Origin: an uncultured Bacillota bacterium
GTDB taxonomy: Bacteria; Bacillota_I; Bacilli_A; RF39; UBA660
Length of the DNA: 57,877 bases
NCBI GenBank assembly: GCA_945867665.1
Contig: CAMBIR010000006.1
Span: 1 to 57,877 of the forward strand
Direction: 5' to 3'
The notes under the pieces are model-generated. The model was not told where the DNA came from. It made no database searches and worked only from the letters and a program-made list of their open reading frames with translations. Below are positions 33,699-43,200 of this stretch, piece after piece. The number at the start of each line of letters is the position of its first letter. Position 1 is the first letter of the stretch. The translations under genes and the position numbers were made by a program.

Positions 33699-34585
33699 AG
33701 AGTGGATTTGTAAGTATTGTAGGAAGGCCAAATGTTGGAAAGAGTACCCTTCTTAATGCAATTATTGGCAAGAAGATTGCTATTACTTCAAATACTGCTC
33801 AAACTACTAGAAATATGATTCAAGGTATTTATCATGGAGATGATGTACAAATTATTTTTGTTGATACGCCTGGTATTCATAAGCCCCATAATAAGTTAGG
33901 ACAAGTTTTAAATAAACAAGCTTACTATAATTTGAGTGATGTGGATGTGATTTTATTTTTGGTAGACGTTACAGAAAAACTAGGGAATGGAGATAAGTTT
34001 ATTTTAGAAAAGTTAAAAGAAAATGATGTTCCTGTTATTTTAGTTTTAAATAAGATGGATAAAATTACTTATTTAGAACTTTTACCTAAGATAGAGGAAT
34101 ACAAAGATTTATATCCATTTCAGGCAATTATTCCTGTATCTGCTTATAAAAAGAAAAATTTAGATGATTTAATTCAAACTGTTAGTAAATATTTGAAAGA
34201 TGATATTAAATATTATGATGAAGAAACTATTACTAATGTGAGTGAGAAATTTTCTGTATCTGAGTTGATTCGGGAGAAGGTTTTATATCATACTAAGGAA
34301 GAAGTACCTCATTCTGTTACTTGTATTACGGAAGAAATTAGTGAAGATAAGAGTAGTATTCGGGTAATTGCTAGTTTGATTGTTGATCGTGAAAATTTGA
34401 AAAAAATTTTGATTGGTAAAAATGGGACAATGATTAAGAAAATTGGTACTGAAGCAAGACATGATATTGAAAAGTTATTGGAGAAAAAAGTTTATTTAGA
34501 TTTGCGTGTTCGGGTTGTTCCTAATTGGAGAGATAAGGAAAGTTTTTTGCGAGAACTTGGCTATGAAGATATTTCTCTTGATTAG
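33695..34585 (+). CDS. era: GTPase Era, 16S rRNA/30S assembly factor
   Basis: A 296-aa GTPase that binds 16S rRNA and the small subunit. GTPase motifs: G1 GRPNVGKSTL, G3 DTPGIHKPHNKLG, G4 LNKMD, G5 SAYKK. The C-terminal KH domain holds LIGKNGTMIKKIGTEARHDI, ending LRVRVVPNWRDKESFLRELG. Length and order match Era fully. It shares the ATGA overlap with cdd and precedes yqzL and recO. Confidence 0.97.
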   Translation: MKSGFVSIVGRPNVGKSTLLNAIIGKKIAITSNTAQTTRNMIQGIYHGDDVQIIFVDTPGIHKPHNKLGQVLNKQAYYNLSDVDVILFLVDVTEKLGNGDKFILEKLKENDVPVILVLNKMDKITYLELLPKIEEYKDLYPFQAIIPVSAYKKKNLDDLIQTVSKYLKDDIKYYDEETITNVSEKFSVSELIREKVLYHTKEEVPHSVTCITEEISEDKSSIRVIASLIVDRENLKKILIGKNGTMIKKIGTEARHDIEKLLEKKVYLDLRVRVVPNWRDKESFLRELGYEDISLD

Positions 34586-34632
34586 TGTATAAATTTTATC
34601 TATTTTACGCAATATGATAATGGTGATAATTG

Positions 34633-34758
34633 ATGAATAGAGAAGATTTATGGAATTTATTTAAGATGACGGGAAAGATTGAGTATTATTTGAAATATAG
34701 AGAATATAACGAAGGAAGTTGTAATCATGATAAAGAAAATAACCGGAATTGTCGTTAG
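34633..34758 (+). CDS. yqzL: YqzL-family small protein between era and recO
   Basis: A 41-residue frame, MNREDLWNLFKMTGKIEYYL, KYREYNEGS and so on, fits YqzL, the short protein often found between era and recO in Bacillota (pattern W..F..TG....YL.yke). GGTGAT upstream is a weak ribosome site. Its last 32 bases overlap the recO start in another frame. Its function is unknown; the call rests on position and pattern. Confidence 0.65.
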   Translation: MNREDLWNLFKMTGKIEYYLKYREYNEGSCNHDKENNRNCR

Positions 34759-35464
34759 TGGTGTTTGCTATAAAGAAAGTAGTAAAATTATTAATATTTT
34801 AACCGAGAATGAGGGAATCATTGGTGTTTTAGCTAAAGGATGTCGAAGTTATAAAAGTAAAATTAGGGTAGGAAGTGATGTTCTTATTTTGGGTTGTTTT
34901 TATTTAAGACAATATGGTTCTAGTATGCCTCTTGTTACGGAAGTGGATATTATTGATTCATTTCCTAATCTTCGAGCTAATATTATGAGACAGAGTTATG
35001 CTTTGCTTTTACTAGAGCTTACTCGTCAAATTGTTATGCATGAAAAAAGAGAAAATGTTTATTCTTTGTTGATTAGCGGGTTGAAGAAGATTGATGAGGG
35101 ATACGATGCGGAGGTTATTACGGATATTTTAGAACTTAAATTTTTAAATGAATTAGGAATAAAACCGGAATTTGATTGTTGTGTTAGTTGTGGAAGAAAA
35201 GATGATATTGTAACGATTTCTAGTTATAAGGGGGGGTATCTTTGTCGCAATTGTGCTAAGGGGGAAGTTATTTATTCTCTGAAGATGGTAAAATTAATTC
35301 GCCTGTTATATCTAGTGGATGTTGATAAAATCTCTAAAGTTTCTATAGGTGAAGAAGTTAAGGATGAAATTCGTTCTTTTATTGATGATTATTATGATCG
35401 ATATAGTGGGATTTATTTAAAGAGTAGGGAAATTTTAAAGCAATTTTCTTGTTTTGAGGGATAG
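34727..35464 (+). CDS. recO: DNA repair protein RecO
   Basis: A mediator that loads RecA on single-stranded DNA with RecR. The 245-aa protein opens with the OB fold (KITGIVVSGVCYKESSKIIN, EGIIGVLAKGCRSYKSKI) and has the zinc cluster CCVSCGRKDD...GGYLCRNCA near residues 145-180. GAAGGAAG precedes ATG 34727. A run of seven G at 35230-35236 encodes Lys-Gly-Gly and is in frame. A strong terminator follows. Confidence 0.94.
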   Translation: MIKKITGIVVSGVCYKESSKIINILTENEGIIGVLAKGCRSYKSKIRVGSDVLILGCFYLRQYGSSMPLVTEVDIIDSFPNLRANIMRQSYALLLLELTRQIVMHEKRENVYSLLISGLKKIDEGYDAEVITDILELKFLNELGIKPEFDCCVSCGRKDDIVTISSYKGGYLCRNCAKGEVIYSLKMVKLIRLLYLVDVDKISKVSIGEEVKDEIRSFIDDYYDRYSGIYLKSREILKQFSCFEG

Positions 35465-35470
35465 GAGTTT

Positions 35471-35518
35471 AAAAATACTGATAAAGAAGTTATCTTTGTT
35501 GGTATTTTTTTTCTTTGG
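35471..35518 (+). terminator. Terminator of the era-recO operon
   Basis: A 17-bp stem with a few G-T pairs, AAAAATACTGATAAAGA (35471-35487) with TCTTTGTTGGTATTTTT (35493-35509), loop AGTTA, and a long T-rich tail. About 210 bases of AT-rich spacer follow, up to the surface-locus promoter. Confidence 0.85.
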
Positions 35519-35681
35519 GCAATTTTTTGCCACTTTTACCACTTTTTTTCAATGAATATATTTTTGATTTTGGTGATTATTTTATTTTCTTTTTAAAATA
35601 CCGATAGAGAAGAGAGGGATTTATTCATATTTTGGGGTAAAAATCTTAAAAAATATTTTTGTAAAGTACTTGTTAAGTAGG

Positions 35682-35710
35682 TTGTCAAGTAATCTTAGAT
35701 GTGCTACACT
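35682..35710 (+). promoter_or_regulatory. Promoter of the polysaccharide locus
   Basis: TTGTCA (35682-35687) and TACACT (35705-35710) are 17 bases apart, with an extended TG at 35702-35703. The first gene starts at 35728 behind AGAGGTG. It probably serves wecA/tagO-rmlADBC. Confidence 0.75.
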
Positions 35711-35727
35711 TTAAATAGAGGTGTAGT

Positions 35728-36810
35728 ATGGAATATTCAAGACTATTTATGATGGTATTTATTGTATTTTTATTTGTGGTTATTTTTATCCCTATTGTGA
35801 AAAGAATTGCGATTCATATTGGGGCGTTAGATATTCCTAATGCGAGGAAGGTACATAAGGTACCTATTCCAAGATTAGGTGGTTTAGGAATTTATGCTGG
35901 TTTTTTGTTAGGATATATGTTATTTGGTAGAGAATCTATTCAGATGAATGCTGTTTTGATTGGTAGTTTTATTATTATTTTAACAGGAATGATTGATGAT
36001 ATTAAGCCAGTTCCTGCTCGTTATAAAATTCTTGGACAGATTGCATCGGCTATGGTTATTCCTTTTTATGGGGGAATTGTTTTGCAAGATATGAGTGCTT
36101 TTGGTTTATATTTTAATTTTGGCGGATTTGCTTCTATTGTTACGGTTGTTTTTATTGTAGCAATTATGAATTGTATTAATATTATTGATGGATTAGATGG
36201 GCTTGCAGGAGGAATTGCTGCTATTTATTTTTTGATGATAGGAATTATTGCAGTGATGTTTAAATCATCTGGACTAGATGTGATATTAACTTTTGTTATG
36301 TTAGGAGCAACCTTAGGGTTTTTGGTTCATAATTTTCATCCGGCTAGTATTTTTATGGGGGATTCGGGAAGTTTGTTTTTGGGATATATTATTTCTGTAA
36401 TCTCTTTGCTTGGGTATAAGAATGTTACTTTTACTTCTTTGATTGTTCCTATCTTTTTACTTGCTATTCCTATTTTGGATACTTTGTTTGCTATTATTAG
36501 AAGGATGTTAAAACATGAATCTATTGCTATGCCAGATAAGTGTCATTTGCATCATCAGTTATTAAAGTTAAATTTTTCAGTAACAAAAGCTGTTTTAATT
36601 ATTTATTTTTTTGATGTTTTATTTGCTATTGCTTCTATCATTTATGTTATGGATGATAGTAATGCAGGGGTTATTATTTATAGTTTATTATTTATTGTGG
36701 TTATTACTTTGGTAATAAGAACAGATATTATTAGTGATAAAAGAATAGAAGGGAAACTTCCATTTTTACATAAAAATAAGGAAAAGTTAAGGAGGAGAGT
36801 AAGAAAATGA
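35728..36810 (+). CDS. Undecaprenyl-phosphate sugar-1-phosphate transferase (WecA/TagO-like)
   Basis: Starts a lipid-linked glycan by moving a HexNAc-1-phosphate, usually GlcNAc-1-P, from UDP to undecaprenyl phosphate. The 360-aa membrane protein has ten or so helices and the family marks: VHKVPIPRLGGLGIYAGF, GMIDDIKPVPARYKILGQ (Asp-Asp), NIIDGLDGLAGG, FHPASIFMGDSGSLFLG and the His loop KCHLHHQLL. These fit the MraY/WecA/TagO group; the HxHH loop and the neighbouring rml genes point to WecA/TagO instead of MraY. It overlaps rmlA by four bases and is first in the operon. Confidence 0.92.
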   Translation: MEYSRLFMMVFIVFLFVVIFIPIVKRIAIHIGALDIPNARKVHKVPIPRLGGLGIYAGFLLGYMLFGRESIQMNAVLIGSFIIILTGMIDDIKPVPARYKILGQIASAMVIPFYGGIVLQDMSAFGLYFNFGGFASIVTVVFIVAIMNCINIIDGLDGLAGGIAAIYFLMIGIIAVMFKSSGLDVILTFVMLGATLGFLVHNFHPASIFMGDSGSLFLGYIISVISLLGYKNVTFTSLIVPIFLLAIPILDTLFAIIRRMLKHESIAMPDKCHLHHQLLKLNFSVTKAVLIIYFFDVLFAIASIIYVMDDSNAGVIIYSLLFIVVITLVIRTDIISDKRIEGKLPFLHKNKEKLRRRVRK

Positions 36811-37685
36811 AAGGAATTATTTTAGCAGGGGGATCTGGTACTAGACTTTATCCAATTACGATGGGGACTTCTAAACAATTATTAAATGTTTATGATAAGC
36901 CGATGATTTATTATCCTTTATCGACTTTAATGCAAGCTGGGATAAAAGATATTTTATTGATTACAACAAGGGAAGATCAAGCATCTTTTAAAAGATTATT
37001 AGGAGATGGAAAACATTTGGGAGTAAATATTACTTATACTATTCAACCTTCTCCAGATGGACTTGCACAAGCCTTTTTATTAGGTCGTGAGTTTATTGGG
37101 GATGATGCATGTGCAATGGTTTTAGGTGATAATATTTTCTACGGTAGTGGTTTTGAAGAAGTATTGATGAATGCTTCTCAAAATGCAATAGAAGGATACG
37201 CGACTATCTTTGGGGTGCATGTTAAAGATCCAGAGAGATTTGGAATTATGGAGATTGATTCTTCCAAAAATGTTTTAAGTGTTGAAGAAAAACCACTTCA
37301 ACCTAAGAGTGATTTGGCAATTACGGGACTTTATTTTTATCCTAAGGGAGTAAGTGATAAAGCTTCTCTTGTTAAACCTTCAAAAAGAGGAGAATTAGAA
37401 ATTACTACTTTAAATGACATGTATTTACAAGAAGGAATTTTAAAAGCTTGTCTTTTAGATGAAGGATATACTTGGTTTGATACTGGTACAGAAGAGTCGA
37501 TGGCTGATGCTACAGCGATGATTCGTTCGATTCAAAATAATAAGGATATGGTAATTTGTTGTCCTGAGGCAATTGCTTATTATAAAGGATGGTTATCAGA
37601 GGAAGAATTAGAAAAGAGTGCTGATTTGATGAAAAAGAATAGGTATGGTAAATATTTAAAGAAAGTTTTAGAAAAAGGGAAATAA
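36807..37685 (+). CDS. rmlA: Glucose-1-phosphate thymidylyltransferase
   Basis: First step of dTDP-L-rhamnose synthesis: dTTP + glucose-1-P to dTDP-glucose. The 292-aa chain has the nucleotidyl motif GIILAGGSGTRLYPIT, KQLLNVYDKPMIYYPL, VLGDNIFYGSG, GRGELEITTLND-like SKRGELEITTLNDMYL and WFDTGTEESM. The length fits short-form RmlA. Start ATGA overlaps the transferase stop and has AAGGAGG upstream. Confidence 0.96.
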   Translation: MKGIILAGGSGTRLYPITMGTSKQLLNVYDKPMIYYPLSTLMQAGIKDILLITTREDQASFKRLLGDGKHLGVNITYTIQPSPDGLAQAFLLGREFIGDDACAMVLGDNIFYGSGFEEVLMNASQNAIEGYATIFGVHVKDPERFGIMEIDSSKNVLSVEEKPLQPKSDLAITGLYFYPKGVSDKASLVKPSKRGELEITTLNDMYLQEGILKACLLDEGYTWFDTGTEESMADATAMIRSIQNNKDMVICCPEAIAYYKGWLSEEELEKSADLMKKNRYGKYLKKVLEKGK

Positions 37686-37754
37686 AATATAAAAATTTTG
37701 TTATGTTTGGTTGATAAGACTTTTCAGTATTTTTAGAATAAAAGGAGATAATAA

Positions 37755-38612
37755 ATGAAGTTTTTTATTACAGGTGTGAATGGACAATTAGGTTATGATG
37801 TAAAACGTGAATTGTTAGAAAGAGGCTATACAGATATTTTAGCACCAACAAGAGTAGATTTGGATATTACGAATGAGGATGCTGTTAAGAAGATGATAAG
37901 GGAATATCGGCCTTCAGTTATCTTTCATTGTGCAGCGTATACGGCAGTGGATAAGGCAGAAGAAGAGCAAGAAAAATGCTATCAGGTTAATGTTCTTGGA
38001 ACAAAGTATTTGACTGAAGCTGCAAAAGAAATGGACGCAAAAATTATTTATATTAGTACTGATTATGTTTTTGATGGTACGAAAGAGGGACTTTATCAAA
38101 TAGAAGATAAGGTTAATCCTGTGAATTATTATGGAAAGACAAAATACTTAGGAGAGAATTTTATTCGTGAGTATGATAATCATATTATTGTTCGAATTTC
38201 TTGGGTATTTGGGGTTAATGGAAAGAATTTTATTCGGACAATGTTAAATTTAGCAGAGTCACATAAAGAGTTAAATGTTGTTTGTGATCAAATTGGTAGT
38301 CCAACTTATACAAAAGATTTAGCAGGTCTTTTAGTAAATATGTTTTTAAGTAATGTGAAAGGTTTATATCATGTGACAAATGAAGGCTATTGTAGTTGGT
38401 ATGAGTTTGCAGAATTTATTTTTAAAGAGAGCCGTAAGAAAGTTAAGGTTCATCCTATATTAACAAAAGATTATAAAACAATTGCTAAAAGACCATTAAA
38501 TTCTAAACTTAGTAAAGAGAGTCTAGATGATATAGGGATGAAAAGATTACCAGAGTGGCAAGATGCCGTAAAAAGATATATTCGTGAGTTAAAGAAAGAG
38601 GGAGTAAAATGA
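37755..38612 (+). CDS. rmlD: dTDP-4-dehydrorhamnose reductase
   Basis: Last step of dTDP-L-rhamnose synthesis, NAD(P)H-dependent. It has the Rossmann start ITGVNGQLGYDVKREL, FHCAAYTAVDKAEEE, ISTDYVFDG, and the short-chain YxxxK site NYYGKTKYLGE. GVNGKNFIRTML and GLYHVTNEGYCSWYEFA complete the RmlD pattern in 285 aa. AAAGGAG precedes the start. Its end overlaps rmlB by four bases. Confidence 0.96.
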   Translation: MKFFITGVNGQLGYDVKRELLERGYTDILAPTRVDLDITNEDAVKKMIREYRPSVIFHCAAYTAVDKAEEEQEKCYQVNVLGTKYLTEAAKEMDAKIIYISTDYVFDGTKEGLYQIEDKVNPVNYYGKTKYLGENFIREYDNHIIVRISWVFGVNGKNFIRTMLNLAESHKELNVVCDQIGSPTYTKDLAGLLVNMFLSNVKGLYHVTNEGYCSWYEFAEFIFKESRKKVKVHPILTKDYKTIAKRPLNSKLSKESLDDIGMKRLPEWQDAVKRYIRELKKEGVK

Positions 38613-39619
38613 AATTTTTAGTAACTGGTGGGGCTGGTTTTATTGGTAGTAATTTTATGCATTATGAAGTAAAGAAATATCAGAGTGATATGTTTGTTTG
38701 TTTAGATGCATTAACTTATGCTGGAAATTATAATAATATTAAAGATTTAGAAGGAAAAGAGAACTTTAAATTTGTTCATGGGGATATTACGGATAGGGAA
38801 TTTATTGATAAGTTATTTTTAGAAGAAAAATTTGATGTTGTCATTAATTTTGCTGCTGAGAGTCATGTAGATAATTCGATTAAGAATCCTAGTATCTTTT
38901 TAACCACTAATATTATTGGGACAAGTGTTTTGATGGATGCTTGTAGAAAGTATGGGATTAAGAGATACCATCAAGTTTCTACAGATGAAGTATATGGGGA
39001 TTTACCTTTAGATAGACCAGATTTATTGTTTACGGAAAGTACGCCTCTTCATACTTCTAGTCCTTATTCTAGTTCAAAGGCTAGTGCTGATTTACTTGTT
39101 ATGGCATATCATAGAACTTATGGACTTCCTGTTACGATTAGTAGATGTAGTAATAATTATGGTCCTTATCAGTTTCCTGAAAAATTAATTCCTTTAGTGA
39201 TTTCTAAGGCATTAAAAGATGAAAAGATTCCAGTTTATGGAACAGGAGAGAATGTAAGGGATTGGATTCATGTTATCGATCATAATATTGGGGTAGATAA
39301 GATTGTTCGTGAAGGTGTTGACGGAGAAGTTTATAATTTAGGTGGACACTCTGAGAGAAGTAATTTAGAAGTTGTGAAAACAATATTGAAACAGATGGGT
39401 AAGAGTGAAGATTTAATTACTTTTGTTGCTGATCGAAAGGGTCATGATTTAAGATATGCAATTGATTCATCAAAGGTAGAAAGTAAGTTAGGTTGGAATA
39501 GAACTTATACTTTTGATGAGGGGATTAAAGAAACGGTTGATTGGTATTTAAATCATGAGGATTGGATAGAAAATATTTTAAGTGGTGAATATAAGAATGC
39601 TTTTAAGGAGGATAAATAA
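38609..39619 (+). CDS. rmlB: dTDP-glucose 4,6-dehydratase
   Basis: Second step of dTDP-L-rhamnose synthesis, with tightly held NAD. The 336-aa chain shows VTGGAGFIGSNFMHYEV, VINFAAESHVDNSI, STDEVYGDL (Thr-Asp-Glu catalytic set), SPYSSSKASADLLV (YxxxK) and SRCSNNYGPYQFPEKLIPL. It overlaps rmlD and rmlC by four and one bases, so the four rml genes are tightly coupled. Confidence 0.97.
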   Translation: MKFLVTGGAGFIGSNFMHYEVKKYQSDMFVCLDALTYAGNYNNIKDLEGKENFKFVHGDITDREFIDKLFLEEKFDVVINFAAESHVDNSIKNPSIFLTTNIIGTSVLMDACRKYGIKRYHQVSTDEVYGDLPLDRPDLLFTESTPLHTSSPYSSSKASADLLVMAYHRTYGLPVTISRCSNNYGPYQFPEKLIPLVISKALKDEKIPVYGTGENVRDWIHVIDHNIGVDKIVREGVDGEVYNLGGHSERSNLEVVKTILKQMGKSEDLITFVADRKGHDLRYAIDSSKVESKLGWNRTYTFDEGIKETVDWYLNHEDWIENILSGEYKNAFKEDK

Positions 39620-40215
39620 TGAAGAAGATTGCTACTGAATTAAAAGATTGTTATATATTAGAACCTAGTGTTTTTGGAGATGAGAGAGGATATTTTAGTC
39701 CTTTCTTTATTCAAAAAGAAATGGATAAAGAAGGAATTAAATTTTATGGTGTTGTACAGTGTAATCGTAGTAAAAGTGCTAAAGGTGTAGTAAGAGGACT
39801 TCATTTTCAAAAGAATCCTAAATGTCAAACTAAGTTAGTTGAAGTAATACAGGGCAGTGCTATTGATGTTGTTGTAGATATTCGAGAAGGTTCTCCTACT
39901 TATGGAAAACATACGGCAGTATTATTAAAACCATATGATGCTAACGATAAGGAAAGTGGAAGGCAATTATATGTTCCAAGAGGGTTTGCTCATGGATTTA
40001 TTAGTTTAGAAGATGATACAATTTTTCAATATTTGATCGATAATGATTATGCTCCTGACTATGAAGGGGGAATTTATTGGAATGATCCTGAACTTGGTAT
40101 TGATTGGGAAGGTATGTTTAAGAAGTATGGAATCGATAAACCAATTACTAGTGAAAAAGATGCTAAACATCTTGTTTTAACAAAGAGTCCGAAGTATTTT
40201 CAGTATGGAGAGTAA
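39619..40215 (+). CDS. rmlC: dTDP-4-dehydrorhamnose 3,5-epimerase
   Basis: Third step of dTDP-L-rhamnose synthesis. The 198-aa cupin enzyme has the family pattern SVFGDERGYFSPFF, QCNRSKSAKGVVRGLHFQ (catalytic His), VVVDIREGSPTYGK, LYVPRGFAHGFISLED and the Tyr/Asp region of the active site. It closes the rml set; the secreted muramidase gene follows after 24 bases behind AAGGAGGG. Confidence 0.95.
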   Translation: MKKIATELKDCYILEPSVFGDERGYFSPFFIQKEMDKEGIKFYGVVQCNRSKSAKGVVRGLHFQKNPKCQTKLVEVIQGSAIDVVVDIREGSPTYGKHTAVLLKPYDANDKESGRQLYVPRGFAHGFISLEDDTIFQYLIDNDYAPDYEGGIYWNDPELGIDWEGMFKKYGIDKPITSEKDAKHLVLTKSPKYFQYGE

Positions 40216-40239
40216 TAAAAAAATTAAGGAGGGTGTAAT

Positions 40240-43200
40240 ATGTTTAACTTAAAAAAAATAAGTTTATTTTTTTTAATGATAATACTTACTTTTTCTTTTC
40301 CAAAGTATATTTTTGCTGAAAGTATAATTAAATATTCAACTCATGTACAAAGTTATGGTTGGATGGAAGATGTTGCTGATGGGAAAATATCAGGAACTGT
40401 AGGCGAAGGAAAAAGGTTAGAAGCTTATAAAATAGAAAAAATATCTTCTACTCTTACGGGTGATATTTACTATAAGACTTATGTGGAAGGAATAGGATGG
40501 CAGGATTATGTTTCTAGTGGTGATACTTCTGGGACAGTAGGTCAATCCAAAAGGATTGAAATAGTACAAATGAAATTAACTGATGAGTTAAGTGAACAGT
40601 ATGATCTTTATTATCGTGTACATATTGCTCATATCGGTTGGATGGATTGGGCGAGTAACAATCAGGTAACAGGAACTTTAGGATATGATTATCAAATTGA
40701 AGCAATTCAGATTCAATTAGTCAAAAAAGGCGAAGAAACACCAAATTCAACAAAAGATATTTATCGTGAAAAACCATTGCAACTTTGGTACTCTTCTCAT
40801 TCAGAAAGTCATGGTTGGATGGAAGATGTTGCTGATGGGAAAATATCAGGAACTGTAGGAGAGGGAAAAAGGTTAGAGGCTTATAAAATAGAAAAAGTGA
40901 TTTCGTCTCTTACGGGTGATATTTACTATAAGACTTATGTGGAAGGAATAGGATGGCAGGATTATGTTTCTAGTGGTGATACTTCTGGGACAGTAGGTCA
41001 ATCCAAAAGGATTGAAATAGTACAAATGAAATTAACTGATGAGTTAAGTGAACAGTATGATCTTTATTATCGTGTACATATTGCTCATATCGGTTGGATG
41101 GATTGGGCGAGTAACAATCAGGTAACAGGAACTTTAGGATATGATTATCAAATTGAAGCAATTCAGATTCAATTAGTCAAAAAAGGAGAAGAAACACCAA
41201 GTCCGACAAAAGATATTTATCGCGAAAAACCATTGCAACTTTGGTACTCTTCTCATTCAGAAAGTCATGGTTGGATGAACAGCATATCAAATGGTGGAAT
41301 TTCTGGAACAGTAGGAGAGGGAAAAAGGTTAGAGGCTTATAAAATAGAAAAAGTGATTTCGTCTCTTACGGGTGATATTTACTATAAGACTTATGTGGAA
41401 GGAATAGGATGGCAGGATTATGTTTCTAGTGGTGATACTTCTGGGACAGTAGGTCAATCCAAAAGGATTGAAATAGTACAAATGAAATTAACTGATGAGT
41501 TAAGTGAACAGTATGATCTTTATTATCGTGTACATATTGCTCATATCGGTTGGATGGATTGGGCGAGTAACAATCAGGTAACAGGAACTTTAGGATATGA
41601 TTATCAAATTGAAGCAATTCAGATTCAATTAGTCAAAAAAGGAGAAGAAACACCAAGTCCGACAAAAGATATTTATCGTTTAAATGATTTAAATGTAAAA
41701 TATCAAAGTTTTGTAAATGGAAGTTGGCAAAAAGAAGTTGGCTCCGGAGAAATATCTGGAACTGTAGGAAAAAGTTTACCTATTAGAGCTTTTAAAATTC
41801 AATTAGAAAATCAAAATTTAAATCGTTTAATTACTTACCGAAGCTATAATTATTCTTTAGGATGGAATAATTATACAACTGGAGGAAATATTTCTGGTGA
41901 TATAATGAGTGATAAAAAAATTGAAATGATCCAAATAAAATTAGATGATTCTGTCAGTGATTATTATAATGTTTATTATCGCGTGCATGTTGCCCATATT
42001 GGTTGGCTTGATTGGGCAAGTAACAATCAAATAACAGGAACTTTAGGCTATAATTATCAAATTGAAGCAATTGAAGTGAAAATTACAAAAAAGGAAGATA
42101 ATTTTGATGAAAATATGGAAAAAATTTATCTTCAAAACGATAATTATTTGACATATTCAACTCATATGGAAAGTTATGGTTGGATGAATTCAGTATATTT
42201 TAATGAGACTTCTGGTGTACCAGCTTCTGGAAAAAGAATGGAAGCTATAAATATTCAAATTAATAGCAAGAGTATTAATGGTGGAATTAAGTATTCTACT
42301 CATGTTGAAAATTATGGTTGGATGGACTGGGTTGAAGAAGGAAAAATAGCCGGAACAGTAGGAGAAGGAAAAAGATTAGAAGCTATAAAAATAGAACTGA
42401 CAGGAGAATTTTCTAATTTGTATGATATCTATTATCGCGCTTATGTTGAAGATTTTGGTTGGCTTGATTGGGCTAAAAATGGAGCTATTGCTGGTTCACT
42501 GACAATTAGTAAAAGACTAGAAGGAATTCAAATTATTTTAGTTGAAAAAAATGGTGCCGCACCAGGAACAACCGAGCAAAGCTATGTAGATTCAATTTTT
42601 CGAATAATTGATGGAAAAAAGTATTACTATTCTAATGGTGTCGCTGTGACTGGATTCCGTACTATTCAAGGAATTAAGTATTTTTTTAATTCCAATGGGG
42701 TTTTAATTGCGGATAATGTTAGAAAAGTTATAGATGTTTCTAGTCATCAAGGAAAAGTTAATTGGTCAAGTGTTAAAAGTGATGGTGTTGATGGCGTAAT
42801 TCTTCGATTAGGGTATGGAACAAGCTATGTTACAGATGCTTGTGTGGAAGATAGCTATTTTTCTACTAATTATAATGCAGTTAAAAATTTAAGTATGTTA
42901 TCCGGAATTTATTTATATAGTTATGCAATAGATGAGGTGTCTGCAACAAAAGAAGCAGAATTTGTCCTAAGTAAATTGAAGTATTATAATGTTAGTAAAG
43001 ATGTTCCATTTTATTATGATTTAGAAAGTAATAATTGGACAAGAAATTTAAGTATAGATGATTATGATAAAATTGTTAATATTTTTGCTAATTTATTGGA
43101 ACAAAATGGTTATAAGGTTAAAATTTATACTTATAAAAATTTAGCAGAAAATAAGTTTAGTTCATTAGTAAAAAATAAGTTAGATTGGATTGCTCAATAT

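Noticed and set aside
35230..35236. G7 run in recO as a second phase-variation tract
   Set aside because: It is in frame, encodes conserved Gly residues next to the zinc cluster, and is shorter than usual contingency tracts.
40514..41617. Three identical 63-aa minus-strand frames at 456-bp spacing
   Set aside because: They are shadows of the tandem repeats in the muramidase gene, with no ribosome site.
40329..41690. CRISPR-like periodic repeats
   Set aside because: The 456-bp period is a coding repeat of 152 residues with no spacers; no short-repeat array is seen anywhere.
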